Assembly (NCBI GenBank): GCA_963971225.1
Contig: OZ020267.1
Span: 88,153,648 to 88,217,647, forward strand
Source: Melieria omissa
Taxonomy: Eukaryota > Arthropoda > Insecta > Diptera > Ulidiidae
Direction of reading: 5' to 3'
DNA length: 64,000 bases
The notes under the pieces: generated by a model
What the model was told of the DNA's origin: nothing
The model's database searches: none
Seen by the model: only the letters and a program-made list of their open reading frames with translations
Made by a program: the position numbers and the translations under genes
In this document: in pieces, positions 10,347 through 22,214 of the stretch
Position numbering within the stretch: position 1 is the stretch's first letter
Layout: every line of letters begins with the position of its first letter

Positions 10347-12451
10347 GGGGAGGTTCTTTCAAATTTGGCCAAAAAAAGGCCTAAGTTTGGAAATGATTTG
10401 TGGCATGATGAAAAAACATAGAAAAATCTGGTTTTGACGGTTGAATGGGTATTTTATTATACAATAATATGATACATTTTTTGTAACAAAATTCAAAATG
10501 GCGGCTGAACAATGGCGGCTTTCGTCGATCACTGCCTGAAAAATCTCGTCTCCGAATTTCAAGCCTACAGCCTCTTGTAGTAATCTGTAATGAAAAAGGT
10601 TTTTTTTTAATGAAAGTAGATGAAATTTTCTATGGCTTATACCAAAGAATATAGAATATAAAGAATACGCATCTTCAAAAATTTGTCAAGCGTGTTTCTT
10701 GATGCGGGCGGGAAGAGATGAGCGGAGGCATAGGTTGCGGGAAATTTGCTCGCGCTCAACAGTTTGCGATCTTGTTCGTCGAAGCGCAAGCGAAGAGTAA
10801 ACAACGAACCAAAGCATCGTCATCGTCGTTTCAACGAAGATGATTCGGGATTCGCTAATGTTTTTGGTGTTGTCGTTTATTGTGTGTATGCTTTTTTGTG
10901 TTGTGATTGATTTCGCTGCAATGTCACCAGCAATGGAATGTTTGTGGTGTATGGCTTTTTGCTGGCCAATGCTTTGATTAATTTAAAAATTTGGTGGTTG
11001 ATCCCAATTTAAAATGTTTGCAAATATTTTTACGTGGCGAGTTCGAAGTAAAATTATTTGTTTATATTTTCACATGCTTGATTAAAATTTTGAGAATATG
11101 GGAAAACTACGAAAAAAATGAAACGGATAGGCATATTGACTTCAAAATTCGTGAAACACTTGAAATTAAAAATAATTAAATGCGTGTTTTAATTTTTTTT
11201 TAATCGAAATCTAACGGAGGGTTAGAAGATTGTATGGAAAAACATAATTTAATAGGTCTATTGACTTTCAATAGGGCGAAAGCACTACTAAAGCACTAAA
11301 TAAAGAAATAATAGGACAAGTATTTTGTCATAAGAAAATTGTATTACGGCATGCCTACGTTTAAAAATAGTTTAAATTTTCTACACCTGAATGATTCCAA
11401 TGCGAATGATGTGATCATAAATTTACAATATTAGATTTTCTTATTTTAGTTCTTTTAAACAAGCATTATATGTGGGCCGTAAGAAAAGTTCCAAAGAACG
11501 AGACGGAAAATTATTATGGGTAATAAAAAGTTTTCTTTTCTTTCCAATTCCATTTTTATTGATTACTTATTATTTATTTTTTAATTGCCTATAGCGATCA
11601 TATAGGTCGCCATGCCAGCCATATTTTATTTTCTTTTCTATGATTTTGCGCACATTACAGTCGGCAGTGAGTTCAGGAGCAATATGCGACGCTGTGCAGG
11701 CTTATAGAAGAAGAACAAAAGCCAGCCAGAAAATATAAATCGTTTTACAATTTCAGCTTTTCGCCAGCGCAACAACAAGAACAACAGCACATCGTCTTCC
11801 TCCTCTTCGGACAATTGAGCGAGAATGAACGAGTGAGCACAGACGCGGCATTCGTGTTTCTATGATTTGCGCTCAGAGCATTGTGCTGTCATTTCAAGTG
11901 TTTCCTCTTGTTGTCTACCCCCCCGCATCCAGAAGACGGGTGGCGATATCAACACCCGCATTCAAATTTTTGCTTGTATGAGATGCACACTCTTTATGTT
12001 TCATACTTTTTGCTTATACCTAACAATAATGATTTTTGACCAAAAATTGACTGAAATGTGAACGCTCGAAAAAAAAAATTTTTTTTTGCCACGTTTTTTG
12101 TTATTAAACCTTAATTATAAATATCAATTTAATAGTAACTTATGCTCGTTTTAGGTATAAGCCATACAGAAAATGATCACCTTTCAAACATGCTTTAGAT
12201 TAAGGAAATTAGAACAATAGATCAAGAGATATCCTTGAAATTCAGATGGAAAACGTGGTTCCGAGAAAAACGCTTTGAAAGATAGCAGCTCCGGGGAAAA
12301 AACTGGGAAAAACACTGTAGAAGAAACAAACTCGTGTGCGGACAAGGCGATCGTATCGAAAAATCCTTTCGTACACATATTCTACGGACATACAGCTTTC
12401 ATTTTATGTGAAAAAAAAGATTTTTTCAAAAAAATTTGAAAGAACCTCCCC
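10347..12451. mobile_element. TTAAGG element 1 (2105 bp)
   Basis: TTAA flanks both ends (10343-10346 and 12452-12455). The termini are inverted copies of GGGGAGGTTCTTTCAAATTT. Subterminal inverted similarity reaches further in (TATGGCTTATACC near 10631, complement near 12153-12165). The shared clan core is present as its complement at about 12257-12281, 170 bp from the right end. It is three times longer than most clan members and AT-rich, with no convincing ORF. The middle may hold further unrecognised insertions. Confidence 0.7.
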
Positions 12452-12836
12452 TTAAACGAGCATATTATTTATATATCGAGCTTTCGATAAAATTTCGAAT
12501 GCGAATTGAAAATCGTGGGATGCATGTTCATTGTTTCGTTGAATTTCACAACATTCCGCTGTGCCCAATGATCCCATTTGGAGCAATATTAAAATGAAAA
12601 TAAAAAATATTATTATTCAAACTTGTTTTTTAGCAGATTATTTTTTCTTAATTTTCTTTTCGTTGTACGCGTACTACTATTATTTTGACCGCAACTGTAC
12701 ATAAGTACATATGTACAAAATTATGAAGGAATTTCTCAATTTGAATGTTTTTCAATGCGCGCTTTGCGTGAAATGGGGCATTTCAAGATTACCTGTAAGT
12801 CGCGATTTCATGTATTGTTATGTTATTTATTTTCAG

Positions 12837-14226
12837 ATCACTTACTTGGATGAACTCTACCAGTGCATAAGCAATCCATATTTATGCTTAGCTCCTTATG
12901 GTGGACCAGTTGATCCTGCTATTGCGCTAGGCGGCTTTTTAAAGCCTGGAGATCAATTGTCCGCAAATACTCGATATGAGCAAGCGAATGCTTTGATTCT
13001 TACATTCCTTGTAAACAATCACCACGACAAGGATAAGTTGGGTCCAGCGTTAGAATGGGAGCAAAGCTATGTAAACTTTATGCTGAACTATACGAAAACT
13101 CGGAAGAACAAGCACATGGATATAGCCTTCACCTCAGAACGTTCTATCGAAGATGAGTTGAATCGCGAGTCACAATCTGATGTCCTCACAATACTTGTGT
13201 CGTATATGATTATGTTTGCATACATTGCTATCTCCTTGGGTCATGTCCAGGAAGCACGGCGAGCACTCGTTGACAGTAAGATTACACTTGGTGTAGGTGG
13301 CGTTATTATTGTGCTGGCATCAGTTATATCCTCGATTGGTGTATTTGGATACGTTGGAGTGCCGGCTACATTGATCATAGTGGAGGTTATCCCTTTTCTT
13401 GTGCTTGCTGTAGGCGTGGATAATATATTCATATTGGTGCAAACTTACCAGAGAGACCCCCGTCGAGTGGATGAAACACACGAGGAACACATTGGACGCA
13501 TCTTGGGACGGGTTGGACCATCTATGCTGTTGACAAGCGTGAGCGAGAGTTGCTGCTTCTTTCTTGGTGGTCTTTCGGACATGCCCGCCGTTAAGGCGTT
13601 TGCACTGTACGCTGGCATGGCCTTGCTTTTTGACTTTTTGTTGCAAATTACGTGCTTTATAAGTTTACTGACACTAGACACAAAACGACAAGCAGAGAAC
13701 AGACTTGATATTTGTTGCTTCATTCGCGCAAAAAAAACGGACGCTCTTCAAAGCAAGGAAGGTTTACTCTACAAGTTCTTTAAGAGTGTCTACGTGCCGT
13801 TCCTGATGCATAAAACTATGCGCGTTGTTGTTATGATCGCATTTTTTGGCTGGCTATGTACAAGTATCGCCATTGCGCCACGTATAGAAATCGGGCTTGA
13901 CCAGGAACTTTCTATGCCGGAAGACAGTTTCGTTTTGCGTTACTTTCAGTCGTTAAATAAGTACCTGAGTATCGGACCACCCGTTTACTTCGTTTTAAAA
14001 TCTGGCCTAAATTTTTCCACAACGCCTCACCAAAATCTTGTTTGTGCGGGACAATTTTGCAATGACGATAGTGTCATCACCCAAATTTACCTTGCTAGTC
14101 GACGCAGCAACAGGACGTATATTGCACGTTCCGCATCCAGCTGGATTGATGATTATATTGATTGGAGCCAAGCTTCTAGTTGTTGCAAATATCACCGAAA
14201 TACGGGCGACTTTTGTCCACATCAAG
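12837..14226 (+). CDS. NPC1: NPC1 cholesterol transporter, internal exon with sterol-sensing domain
   Basis: Internal coding exon of NPC intracellular cholesterol transporter 1, a polytopic lysosomal or endosomal membrane protein that exports sterol passed on by NPC2. The 463-codon frame is uninterrupted. It begins after a TTTTCAG acceptor (12831-12836) and ends at a CAAG|GTAAAT donor (14226/14227). It holds the end of a lumenal domain (LCLAPYGGPVDPA), the family signature SERSIEDELNRES just before the first helix, the sterol-sensing domain (about 13170-13680, with LAVGVDNIFILVQTYQRD), the linker DTKRQAENRLD and much of the next lumenal domain up to SSCCKY. This is roughly the middle third of a protein of about 1,250-1,300 residues. 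The earlier and later exons are not recognisable in the window. An upstream GTAAGT at about 12794 could belong to another exon, but the short frame before it does not look like NPC1. The family call is secure; Npc1a versus Npc1b is not decided. Confidence 0.95.
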
Positions 14227-14931
14227 GTAAATATGCAGAAAATATTTTCATAAATACTTGCACAGACGTTCACACTTGTGCATGCAATAATGTTATAGCT
14301 ATAAAAATATGTGATTACTAATCACTGATTACACTGTGCGACAATTTTGGGGTCATAGTCAGATTCCATGATTTGCACAAATTAATATTTAATATTAATA
14401 ATTGCACATAATTAATATTTGCACAAAAAATATATCGTTCATCTTAGATTTTAAAACTAGAGGAGATACATTATTTTACCTAAAAGCATTCGAGAATTTA
14501 TGATTTTTGAAAATGGTTGAAAAATTTACTATTTTCTTTTTCACCGTCATCAGTAACTTTCCCCAAATCTCATTTACTTAATTTGGACAATCTATATCGC
14601 TGGAAATTCTAAAATATTATCTTCTGAACAACGGACCGCATGTGTTTGTCGATTGATTCGTTTACGAGATATGAGCTCATAACTGAAATAACGGAAAAAA
14701 TGGTTTTTCGAAGATTTTTCGAAAACGCAAATTGTTTGATTTTCAGTTTCGTGTTCAGCGACCCAAAGTTGTAGTCTGGAAAATACTTATGTTTTTATGT
14801 GCAGGCGATTAGCTAATTTTTTTGTCGAGTAGTTCTATCAAAAATCGAGCTTTTTTAACTCGATTCATTTGGAGTGTTTCATCGTTTTCGTTGTCCGGAG
14901 CAATACAAATTCTCCAATGACTTCATCTATA
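14227..14931. other. AT-rich probable intron, nothing recognised
   Basis: The sequence after the NPC1 donor is AT-rich, with no ORF, repeat pair or RNA gene that can be supported by eye. Confidence 0.5.
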
Positions 14932-15442
14932 GGGTGTTTTGGCATTTTGTGGTCAAATCTGGCAACTCTAATGTCATTTATGTTCAGTTTGGTTTGCCAT
15001 TTCATCATGAACAGGTTGACAAAAGAACAACGCTTGCAAATCGTGCAAATTTATTTCGAAAATAATGGTTCAGTTCGCGAAGTTTACCGCAAGCTCCGTC
15101 CATTTTATGGTCGACATAATCGTCCATCAGAGCAATTAATTCGGTTAACCATGGGTCGTTTTCGCACTACGTTTACTCTATGTGATAATACGCATCCGCA
15201 GAGACGTCGAACAGTGCGCACCGAAGAAACAATTGCCGCTGTAGAGCAAAATGTTGAAGAGGACCCGAATGAATCGATTCGCCACCGTGCACAGCCAGCC
15301 GCGGCGGCCACATGCCCGAAATCATATTTAAACATTAAAGGCATAAAATTATCCTTCCAATAAAGCCAAATTGATGGACATTAAAACGATTTTCTTGTGT
15401 TTTATTTCAATTCGAAGTTCTATACCTCTAAAAAAAACACCC
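14932..15442 (+). mobile_element. Mariner-like MITE with transposase N-terminus
   Basis: GGGTGTTTT ends (14932 on; complement ending 15442) are flanked by TA (14930-14931 and 15443-15444). The ORF from ATG 15007 begins with a helix-turn-helix region (LTKEQRLQIVQIYFENN) and continues to about 15300. The transposase C-terminal end (GGHMPEIIFKH, about 15303-15335) then appears in another frame. The catalytic core is deleted. The same general family is seen at 41591-41937 in the opposite orientation. Confidence 0.8.
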
Positions 15443-15587
15443 TACATCGCACCCTTCCTACAGCCTACTGCTTCTTACTGCTTACTGCACCAATAAATTT
15501 CAGCCAGTAAAAATATTTATTAAAACATCTGTTTATGGTAAGTGCTTTATCTCAAAAGAAAAGGTTTAGATGTATTTTCCCGGTCGG

Positions 15588-17126
15588 TTTGGCAAGCTTT
15601 CTAAAAGGTTTAAACGCACAGAATTGCTTATCGACTCCCAAGCTTGAATAATTGCAATTTTTAAGCTCTCAACCATGTCGTATTGCTTGTTTTCAGCAAA
15701 CACAATGCGCACCAGTATTCCCCACATGTCCTCCATGGGATTTAAATCTGCAGAACAAGCTGGCCATTGAAGAAAAGGAATGTGATGTATCTGGAGCCAA
15801 GTGTTTGTCCCGTTGCTTTTGTGAACAGAGGCATTATCTTGTTGAAAAATTAGTCCACTTCGCCTCTATCGGTTAAAAAATCGTAACAAATTCGTTTGCA
15901 AGAGTGTAGTGTACTCTGCCGAATTCCTTTGCGTACTAGGAAAAGCCAGCTCCAACATACCGTTCCCACAAAATGCTCCTCACATCATTAAGGTACCCCC
16001 TCCGAAACTTCTTTTGGAAAAATATCGCGGTCCTTTACGTAAATCTCTCCAGTAAGAGTTAAATCCATCTGGACCGTCAAGGTTAAACTTCTTTTCATCG
16101 GAGAATATTATCTGAAAGAAACATTCATGCTTTAGAAAATTAAGGAAGCATAATTGAAGATTGTGAAAACAGTCTTAACTTTTTCCTTATATTGTTTCAA
16201 ACGAATTGCAATCGGGATTCCTTATGGCGTTGCAATAATCGGGGTATATTTTTCAATTTTTGCTGGAAAATGTTTGGAAACTCCTTTAACACCCTGTCAC
16301 TGTCCAACGAGACACATTAACTCCACAATCTTTGCCAATTTGCTTAGCTGTTCACATAAAGTTACTAGCGGCACCAATTCTGTGGCCGTAAGGAATAACA
16401 GCCAAAGTCGAGTTAGGACAAAATTGAGTTATTACCACCATTGCATTCTTCGTATTCAAATGTACTACTACACAAAATTCTATGGCTTTTGCTCATAAAA
16501 TTAATGTTTTACGCCCAAAAATCTAAAATTTATCTAGTGTAATCTAAAGCAAATTCAAAAATGAAAAGTGCTCTCCTGAAAACTTCATAAAATCGACTTT
16601 GTTATTCCTTACGGCCACAGAATTACACGACGTTTATCCCGTTCAGAAAGCTTTGGTTTTTTTCCTCCTTTGTTGTTTGTGCCATAATAGGTTGTATCTT
16701 TTAAAAACGATCGCACTACTTTGTCCGATCGCTTCAGTTTTCGACCGATTTCGCGAAGTCCAACACTTTCTTCGCGAAAAGCTAAAATTATGGCTTTTTC
16801 GATTTCCGACAAGTACGAACCACGAGGCATTTTTAAATAATATGGAAATCAATCAAAAAAAGTCAAAGAGGTACCGCTACTTCGTGACTTACTCGATCAA
16901 CAGATTAAATAACTCACATTTTTACAGTGCGTCTATAGTTATGCACCAGCCAAAAACTACATTTTTAATCGCACTGTTCAGCAAATTTTTTTTTTAATTT
17001 ACACAAGAACCTAAAGTTAATTACTTTTAAAGCCCTTTCATCCTGCATCATTAGATTTTTCTCAAAAACTTTTAATTGCTCAGAAACGCAAAAATGTGGG
17101 TGCGTCTATTGTTATGCTATGCAGTG
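15588..17126 (-). mobile_element. Tc1-like element, copy A (truncated)
   Basis: It aligns along its length with the complete copy at 30678-32312. The right end GTTATGCTATGCAGTG reaches 17126 next to TA (17127-17128). The left end is missing: homology starts at about 15588, so one terminal repeat is lost. The minus-strand ORF starting at 16830 gives the transposase N-terminus (EIEKAIILAFREESVGLREI, a paired-like helix-turn-helix). The rest is broken by stops and by a nested 241-bp MITE (16380-16620). Confidence 0.85.
16380..16620. mobile_element. 241-bp MITE nested in Tc1-like copy A
   Basis: Inverted ends CTGTGGCCGTAAGGAATAAC match over about 21 bp. AATT flanks both sides (16376-16379 and 16621-16624), while the homologous Tc1 copy has a single uninterrupted sequence at this place (about 31805). 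The insertion is therefore shown by an empty site within the window. The superfamily is unknown. Confidence 0.85.
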
Positions 17127-17554
17127 TAGTACAATGGTCTGAAATGGACTGAGTGCTATGGAAGGCTTGTAGCCTTCCTGCCCACCCTCACATCCATCCA
17201 TCCTTCTGAAAGAGGACGTCCTACAGATCATTTTTGCCGAATAAAGTAATAGTTCAGCACGTCTGAGTTTTTTGTAATTTGCCAATAAGATTAAAGGGGT
17301 CCCATAGACCTTTACACGGAAAGTATGAAAACTTGAAGAGCAAGAGCTTCGATGTCTAGGACAAAGTTGTTTGCATTAAACATGTAAATAATTTTATGTT
17401 TTTCGGAAACTGTTTCCATAAAAAGCTTGTATAGAGTAAAATATTGCAAAAAATACTATACTGTATCTTTGGAAAATATTCCTCATTAAAAATTAAAAGG
17501 GGTTTCGAACAACAAATTTTCCCAAAACTTCCTCCGAAAAAATAAAAAGCCTAA
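17127..17554. other. Unassigned DNA
   Basis: No ORF is seen. TTAAAGGGGTCCCATAGACC at about 17291 resembles a left terminus of the TTAAGG type, but a matching right end was not found. It may be an older member invaded by the element at 17555. Confidence 0.35.
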
Positions 17555-18286
17555 GGGGGTCCTCTTCTCTCGCGGATTCGAAAAATCGATTTTTTTCGCA
17601 TAATTTCAATCTATATGTATCTGAGAATACGCCACAGAAAGGATTCCGTGAAAATCACATTTCTTTGCATGTTGCTGGGAACCGAAAGGTACGCGTCCCC
17701 TGCAAGTTATACAACGTAATTTATCTTTAAACGCGTTTTCCCGAAAGTAGGGTTTTTGTGGCTGCCGAGTAAGACGTTTTATAAAAGTATTAGTCCGATT
17801 TCGATAATTTTTTTTAATTGTTCAGAAAACATACCGCTATGTTTTCCCGTGTACGATTTTCAAAATTTTATTTTGTTCCGTTTTTATAGCGCCTAATAGG
17901 TCAAAAAAAGAGGTGAAAATTGGAATTTTTTACAAATTGTTGCATAACTTTTACACAGTGCAAAATAAAAAAATTCTGTCACGGGAAAACATAGCGGTAT
18001 GTTTTCTGAACAATTTAAAAAAAATTATCGAAATCGGACTAATACTTTTATAAAAAGTCTTACTCGGCAGCCAAAAAACACTACTTTCGGGAAAACGCGT
18101 TTAAAGATAAATTACGTTGTATAACTTGCAGGGGACGGGTGCCGTTCGGTGCCCAGCAACATGCAAAGAAATGTGATTTTCACGGAATCCTTTGGAATCC
18201 TTGTGGCGTATTCTCAGATACATATAGATTGAAATTATGCAAAAAAAAAAATCGATTTTTCGAAACCGCGAGAGTAGAGGACCCCC
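17555..18286. mobile_element. TTAAGG element 2, near-perfect 732-bp foldback
   Basis: The termini are inverted copies of GGGGGTCCTCTTCTCTCGCG with one mismatch. TTAA follows at 18287-18290; the left flank reads CTAA, one base off. The whole element folds back: both arms of about 330 bp match almost base for base, with a spacer of roughly 60 bp around 17880-17950. The clan core occurs in both arms (17725 on, and complement ending 18106), 170 and 180 bp from the ends. No ORF. Confidence 0.9.
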
Positions 18287-18504
18287 TTAAACACGAAACC
18301 TTAATTTAATACTTTTTTTTTCATGAATAACTTGCTTTGCTTGAGATATTGAGAAAAATGTTAACAAATATATTTTCCATTTAGAAAGCTCAGGTGGTCC
18401 CCAAACAATTAAACCCTAAGAAGTCCGCTCTCAATAAAAAAAAATTTTTGACTTCAAAAAAGACTTTTATAAGTTCGTATTGCTTTTCATCATATTGTTA
18501 CGAA

Positions 18505-18905
18505 AATCCAAGTTTATTTTCCAAGGTTCGTTTTGATTGTGGTTGAAAATAAAACAACTTCAATTACTCAGCAAAAATCAACAATCACTTTATTTACAGG
18601 TTTACACTTCGCTCGTATCTACACTTGTTACCACTTTGCTTGCTCAACACAGACTCGACTCACTGCGCTGCACACTGCTGCTTTTATACCAGTTTTCTTA
18701 TCGCGCCGAAGTTTCTTGCAACTTCCAATTGGAAAATGCTCGACCATTCTCGCACAGCCCATTTCTCGCGAACCTTGCCATATCGGACTATACCAAGCGA
18801 ATTATACCAGTTTGCCGTACTTCACAGTGCATGCCTAAAAGTATGCTTGCAAAAGCGTTCATGCACAGCACAGAGGCCCTTTTCGTTTCAATATCAATGT
18901 GAACA
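18505..18905 (-). repeat. Solo LTR of LTR family 1
   Basis: Starts TTGTTACGAAAATCC and runs through the TATA-like TATAAAAGCAGC (complement at about 18681-18693) to CTGTGCTGTGCATGAACG (complement near 18857-18874). It aligns with 9602-10020 along its length. No internal retrotransposon sequence flanks it, so it reads as a solo LTR. The ends are approximate. Confidence 0.7.
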
Positions 18906-18915
18906 TGTCTCTTAA

Positions 18916-19626
18916 GGGGTCATTCTCATGCGCGGACAGGAAAAATGGACATTCTTCAGAAATTATTTCCTTTGTGAATACGAGGAATTATCAAAAAAGA
19001 TATTCCACTTTTCATTGTTGTGGTACAAAAATTAAAAAAAAAAAATTTTTTTAATTTTTTCAAACACTTTTTCGATTAAAGACACGGCTTCTGCCGCGTC
19101 ATGGTCAGCTGGCGGGGATTGTTTTGAGTCACAGGATTATATGAAACATAAATTTCAAAGAAATTCTTAATCAGTATGAACGTACCTCTCGCCCGTAGTA
19201 AATTTGAATTTTTCATAAGAATCTCACAAAATGGCAGGCATTGGAAGTTAGAACAGTAAAAAATGGTTGTTTTTGAAGATTTTATTAATTAAAAAAAATA
19301 TGAAATTTTTAACATATCGGAGTGAATGTACTAGGGGCGATAGCTAACAGTATGTAGAATGGCGTGACAAAATCGCAGAGAGATCGGATAAATGGTTTTT
19401 TTTAAATCATCCCCGCCATTTCAAAAAAAGGCGTTCCGAGAAAAACACGTTTTAAGTTTTGACTAACCGCTAGAATCCTTGACCGCTCGTTATATAAATG
19501 CCTGTAGAAGCCGAAATACTTGAAATTTTCCAATAAAATTTTGACGGCACCTTCTTCAAGGATGATACATTCCAAATATGTTAAAAAAAAATTGATTTTT
19601 ACAAAATTTCACATGAGAATGACCCC
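18916..19626. mobile_element. TTAAGG element 3 (711 bp)
   Basis: TTAA lies at 18912-18915 and 19627-19630. The ends are inverted copies of GGGGTCATTCTCATG. The clan core appears as its complement (CCGAGAAAAACACGTTTTAAG) ending at 19456, 170 bp from the right end. AT-rich, no ORF. Confidence 0.85.
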
Positions 19627-19651
19627 TTAAGCCAAATTTGCTTCACTTCAG

Positions 19652-19950
19652 AGGTTTAGCCAAAGGGGTGGGTGTCAAACCCCCTTTTCCTATAAATATT
19701 CACCATGCATGGTATGTACGCTGCCACATTAGCAAAAAAAGTCGTTTACTTTTAAACATTTAAGAAAATAACAACAGTACATTTTTTTGGAAAACCCGAT
19801 TTTTTTTAATTGTCCCCTTCAGGCTCAATACAACGATTTACATAATCTAAAAGCATGTCTAATAATGTGTGATTTAGATCGTGGCCGGAATGTCTTTCAG
19901 GATGTCCTCAAACGCTTTTTTCATTGGCAATCAGTGTTTGACGAAGATGG
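19652..19950 (-). mobile_element. Mariner-like 3' fragment
   Basis: The stretch GGTTTAGCCAAAGGGGTGGG, then ATGGTATGTACGCTGCCACA and TTAGCAAAAAAAG, aligns with the reverse complement of the end of the copy at 57960-58446. Further in, the minus strand gives a mariner-type C-terminal region (aa AFEDILKDIPA-like, around 19890-19915). It is cut off at about 19950 by a LINE fragment. Confidence 0.55.
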
Positions 19951-20410
19951 GTTTGGTTAGGTTGAGCACACAAAAATAGCTCGTTGTGATACCACATGGG
20001 GATGGCGCTACTACCCCTTTCACGGGGCTTGGAACCACCAAGATTCCAGTATGAACCTCGCTATCTCCCTGATGTGAGCCTAGGAGTGCTAATCTTCTCC
20101 TGGCCAAGGACGGACATTGGCACAAAAAGTGCTGGACCGTTTCTTCTTCGTTTTTGAACGACAACCCTGACAGAAGTCGTTGTGGGGCAACCCTAGTTTT
20201 CATCGTGCCTCCCATTGGGTAGTGTCCTGTGAGCACAGCAACCACTGTGCTGATGGAATTCCGGCCTAGGTTGAGTAGCTGTCCAGATCGCCTTTTGTTA
20301 GGTGATGACCAGCTTTGTCTGGCAATGCTGCAGTTGCGTTGCCTGACCGTCGCAAGAGGAACGCCAACGGCGTGAGAAGGGGAAATCACTAGAGTCCGCC
20401 AGATTAATCG
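19951..20410 (-). pseudogene. LINE 3' fragment (C-terminus of ORF2)
   Basis: A minus-strand ORF starting at 20437 encodes the end of a non-LTR retrotransposon protein: VLTGHYPMGG, then the Cys/His region EEETVQHFLCQCPSLARRRL. The 3' part contains the GATACCACA-type segment shared with the insert at 5911-6259, and the tail reads CTCAACCTAACC. It belongs to the same broad LINE group as the copy at 29999-30405. It is truncated at the 5' end. Bases 20405-20510 just beyond it are rich in TATCGGC motifs. Confidence 0.8.
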
Positions 20411-20625
20411 ACATTGGCATCGGTTAGTATCGGCCAATAAAATTGGTATCGGTATCGGCCTTTTTTGCCGATGTCACATCGGCCGTTTTTGGTCGATGGC
20501 ATATCGGCCTATTTTCCTGCATTCATTTTTTTTGTTTTAACTTGCAGTTGTTTGTGGTTGTTGTATTTTCAAATAATGTGTCTTAGAAATGTTTTTTATA
20601 AAAACTAGGTATTGTTAAAAACAGA

Positions 20626-21505
20626 GGCGCATAATCATAGTCCCGCATAAAAGCCGGCTTTAGTTAGCAAAAGACTAAAAAGATAAAGTCGACTTTAATT
20701 TATCAGTTACCATAGTCAGTTTAAAACATGCTTCTACGTTTTTGAAACAGCAAACGAAGGCAACGGTAACTCTGCAAAAACTAGCGATTCGGAGTTACAA
20801 ATGAGAATTTATTTTCGGAATTATGCCCATACCGATTTATTTTGTAATCAATTATTTTGCAATATTTGTTTTCCTGAACACTAATTAGCAGTTAAAAATG
20901 GACGACTACGGTCGGCTACTTGTAAAAAACATACGGCAGCCTAAAAAAATCGACTGCACAATTTTCCGAGGATTCATCTGCCCATCTCTGACATAAACAA
21001 AACAAACAAACAGCTGATCGATATGCAAGTTTTTGCCTACTTTACGGGGTAAAGAAAACAATTGTATTCTATTGTCGCTTGGTTCTTGAATGTTCAAAAC
21101 ATCAATTGCAAACTGAGCAGCAACTTTATCGACCGGTAACGACTATAGAAGTCTTCGTCATCGAACTCGAAGGGATCCATCCGGCTTTTATATACTTTTC
21201 GCCGCCTCAGCACAATGTCGTCGTTCATAATATTGCAACCTCTTTCAATTTCCTCGAAATGAAACATTTTACATTTTTTTTAGATTTATTTAGTTTTTTT
21301 AATTTAAAATATTTTGAAAAGGTGACATTTCTGCTCAATTTGGCTAACTGGTTTAGCAACAGCTTTTGCTTGTTTTAAAGTTAGAGTATACTTTAAGCGT
21401 TAAAGTATGCTTTAACTCGACTATGATTGACTTAGAGCCTACTTTATTTAAAAGTATACTTTATTGAACTTAAAGTGTACTTTATTTCGACTATGACTAT
21501 GCGCC
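20626..21505. mobile_element. 880-bp TIR element with TAAAGT/ACTTTA repeats
   Basis: The ends GGCGCATAATCATAGTC and GACTATGACTATGCGCC are inverted copies with one mismatch. AGA flanks both sides (20623-20625 and 21506-21508), a possible 3-bp target duplication. Inside both ends are several short palindromes of the kind TAAAGTCGACTTTA (20695) and TAAAGTATACTTTA-like (21380-21485). No transposase is recognised. Confidence 0.75.
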
Positions 21506-22210
21506 AGATTTTCTCGAAATGTCTATGCATTTCGTCCCTTTTAATTTTACAATCTTATCCTTCTTTTTTAAGTGGAAGTTCTTTTTTTTAAACAGGGCTT
21601 TTATATTTTTTCCAAATTTGTTTTCTGACTTCTTCCCACTGCACCTGTACAACGGGTCGCAATTTGAGAGTACAAATTTTAATACAAAAATCTTAGAGCC
21701 CTATTACGATTCGGGAGTCGCTGAAATCTGGCGAGTGGACAGAGTTGGTGAATCGCCTGTCGATAGGTATCGGCAAAATATCGTAAGCGCCTTTTTTTTG
21801 AAAATTTTTTTTTTAATTGAAAATAAAAGTTTAACATCAGACGGATCTGTCTGCAAAATTACAAATCTCAGTAATGAATAACTCCCGAGAAAACGAGTCG
21901 TCAATTTTATCGTTTAAATTGTGTACTTGTTTGCATGGTTGCAAAATTATCGTAAGCGCCACTATGAGAACAAGCAACTTCCAACTGCAACCTTGTCAAG
22001 GGGAACAGCTCCGCAAGTGATATGGAAATAACTAACTGTAATTTTTTATTTATCCTTACACATTCTGTTTTGTGCGTGAATACAAAAGTTTTGTTAATGT
22101 TGGTAGAGAAAACATCCGCGTAAATCATGGAATCTTTGGCTGCAAAGATGTTTTTAACCCTTTTGGGACAGTTTTTAACCCGGTTATGCAAAAAGTAAAA
22201 AATTTCGCTA
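21506..22210. other. Unassigned AT-rich DNA
   Basis: No supported gene. The motif ATCGTAAGCGCC occurs twice (about 21779 and 21949). Small ORFs here have no recognisable domain. Confidence 0.4.
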
Positions 22211-22214
22211 TTAA

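Noticed and set aside
12711..12836. Extension of the NPC1 frame upstream to ATG 12711
   Set aside because: The added 42 residues do not resemble NPC1, and a strong acceptor at 12836 separates them from the exon.
17291..18410. An older TTAAGG element around element 2, starting TTAAAGGGGTCCC
   Set aside because: No matching right terminus could be found. GGTGGTCCCC at about 18396 is too weak.
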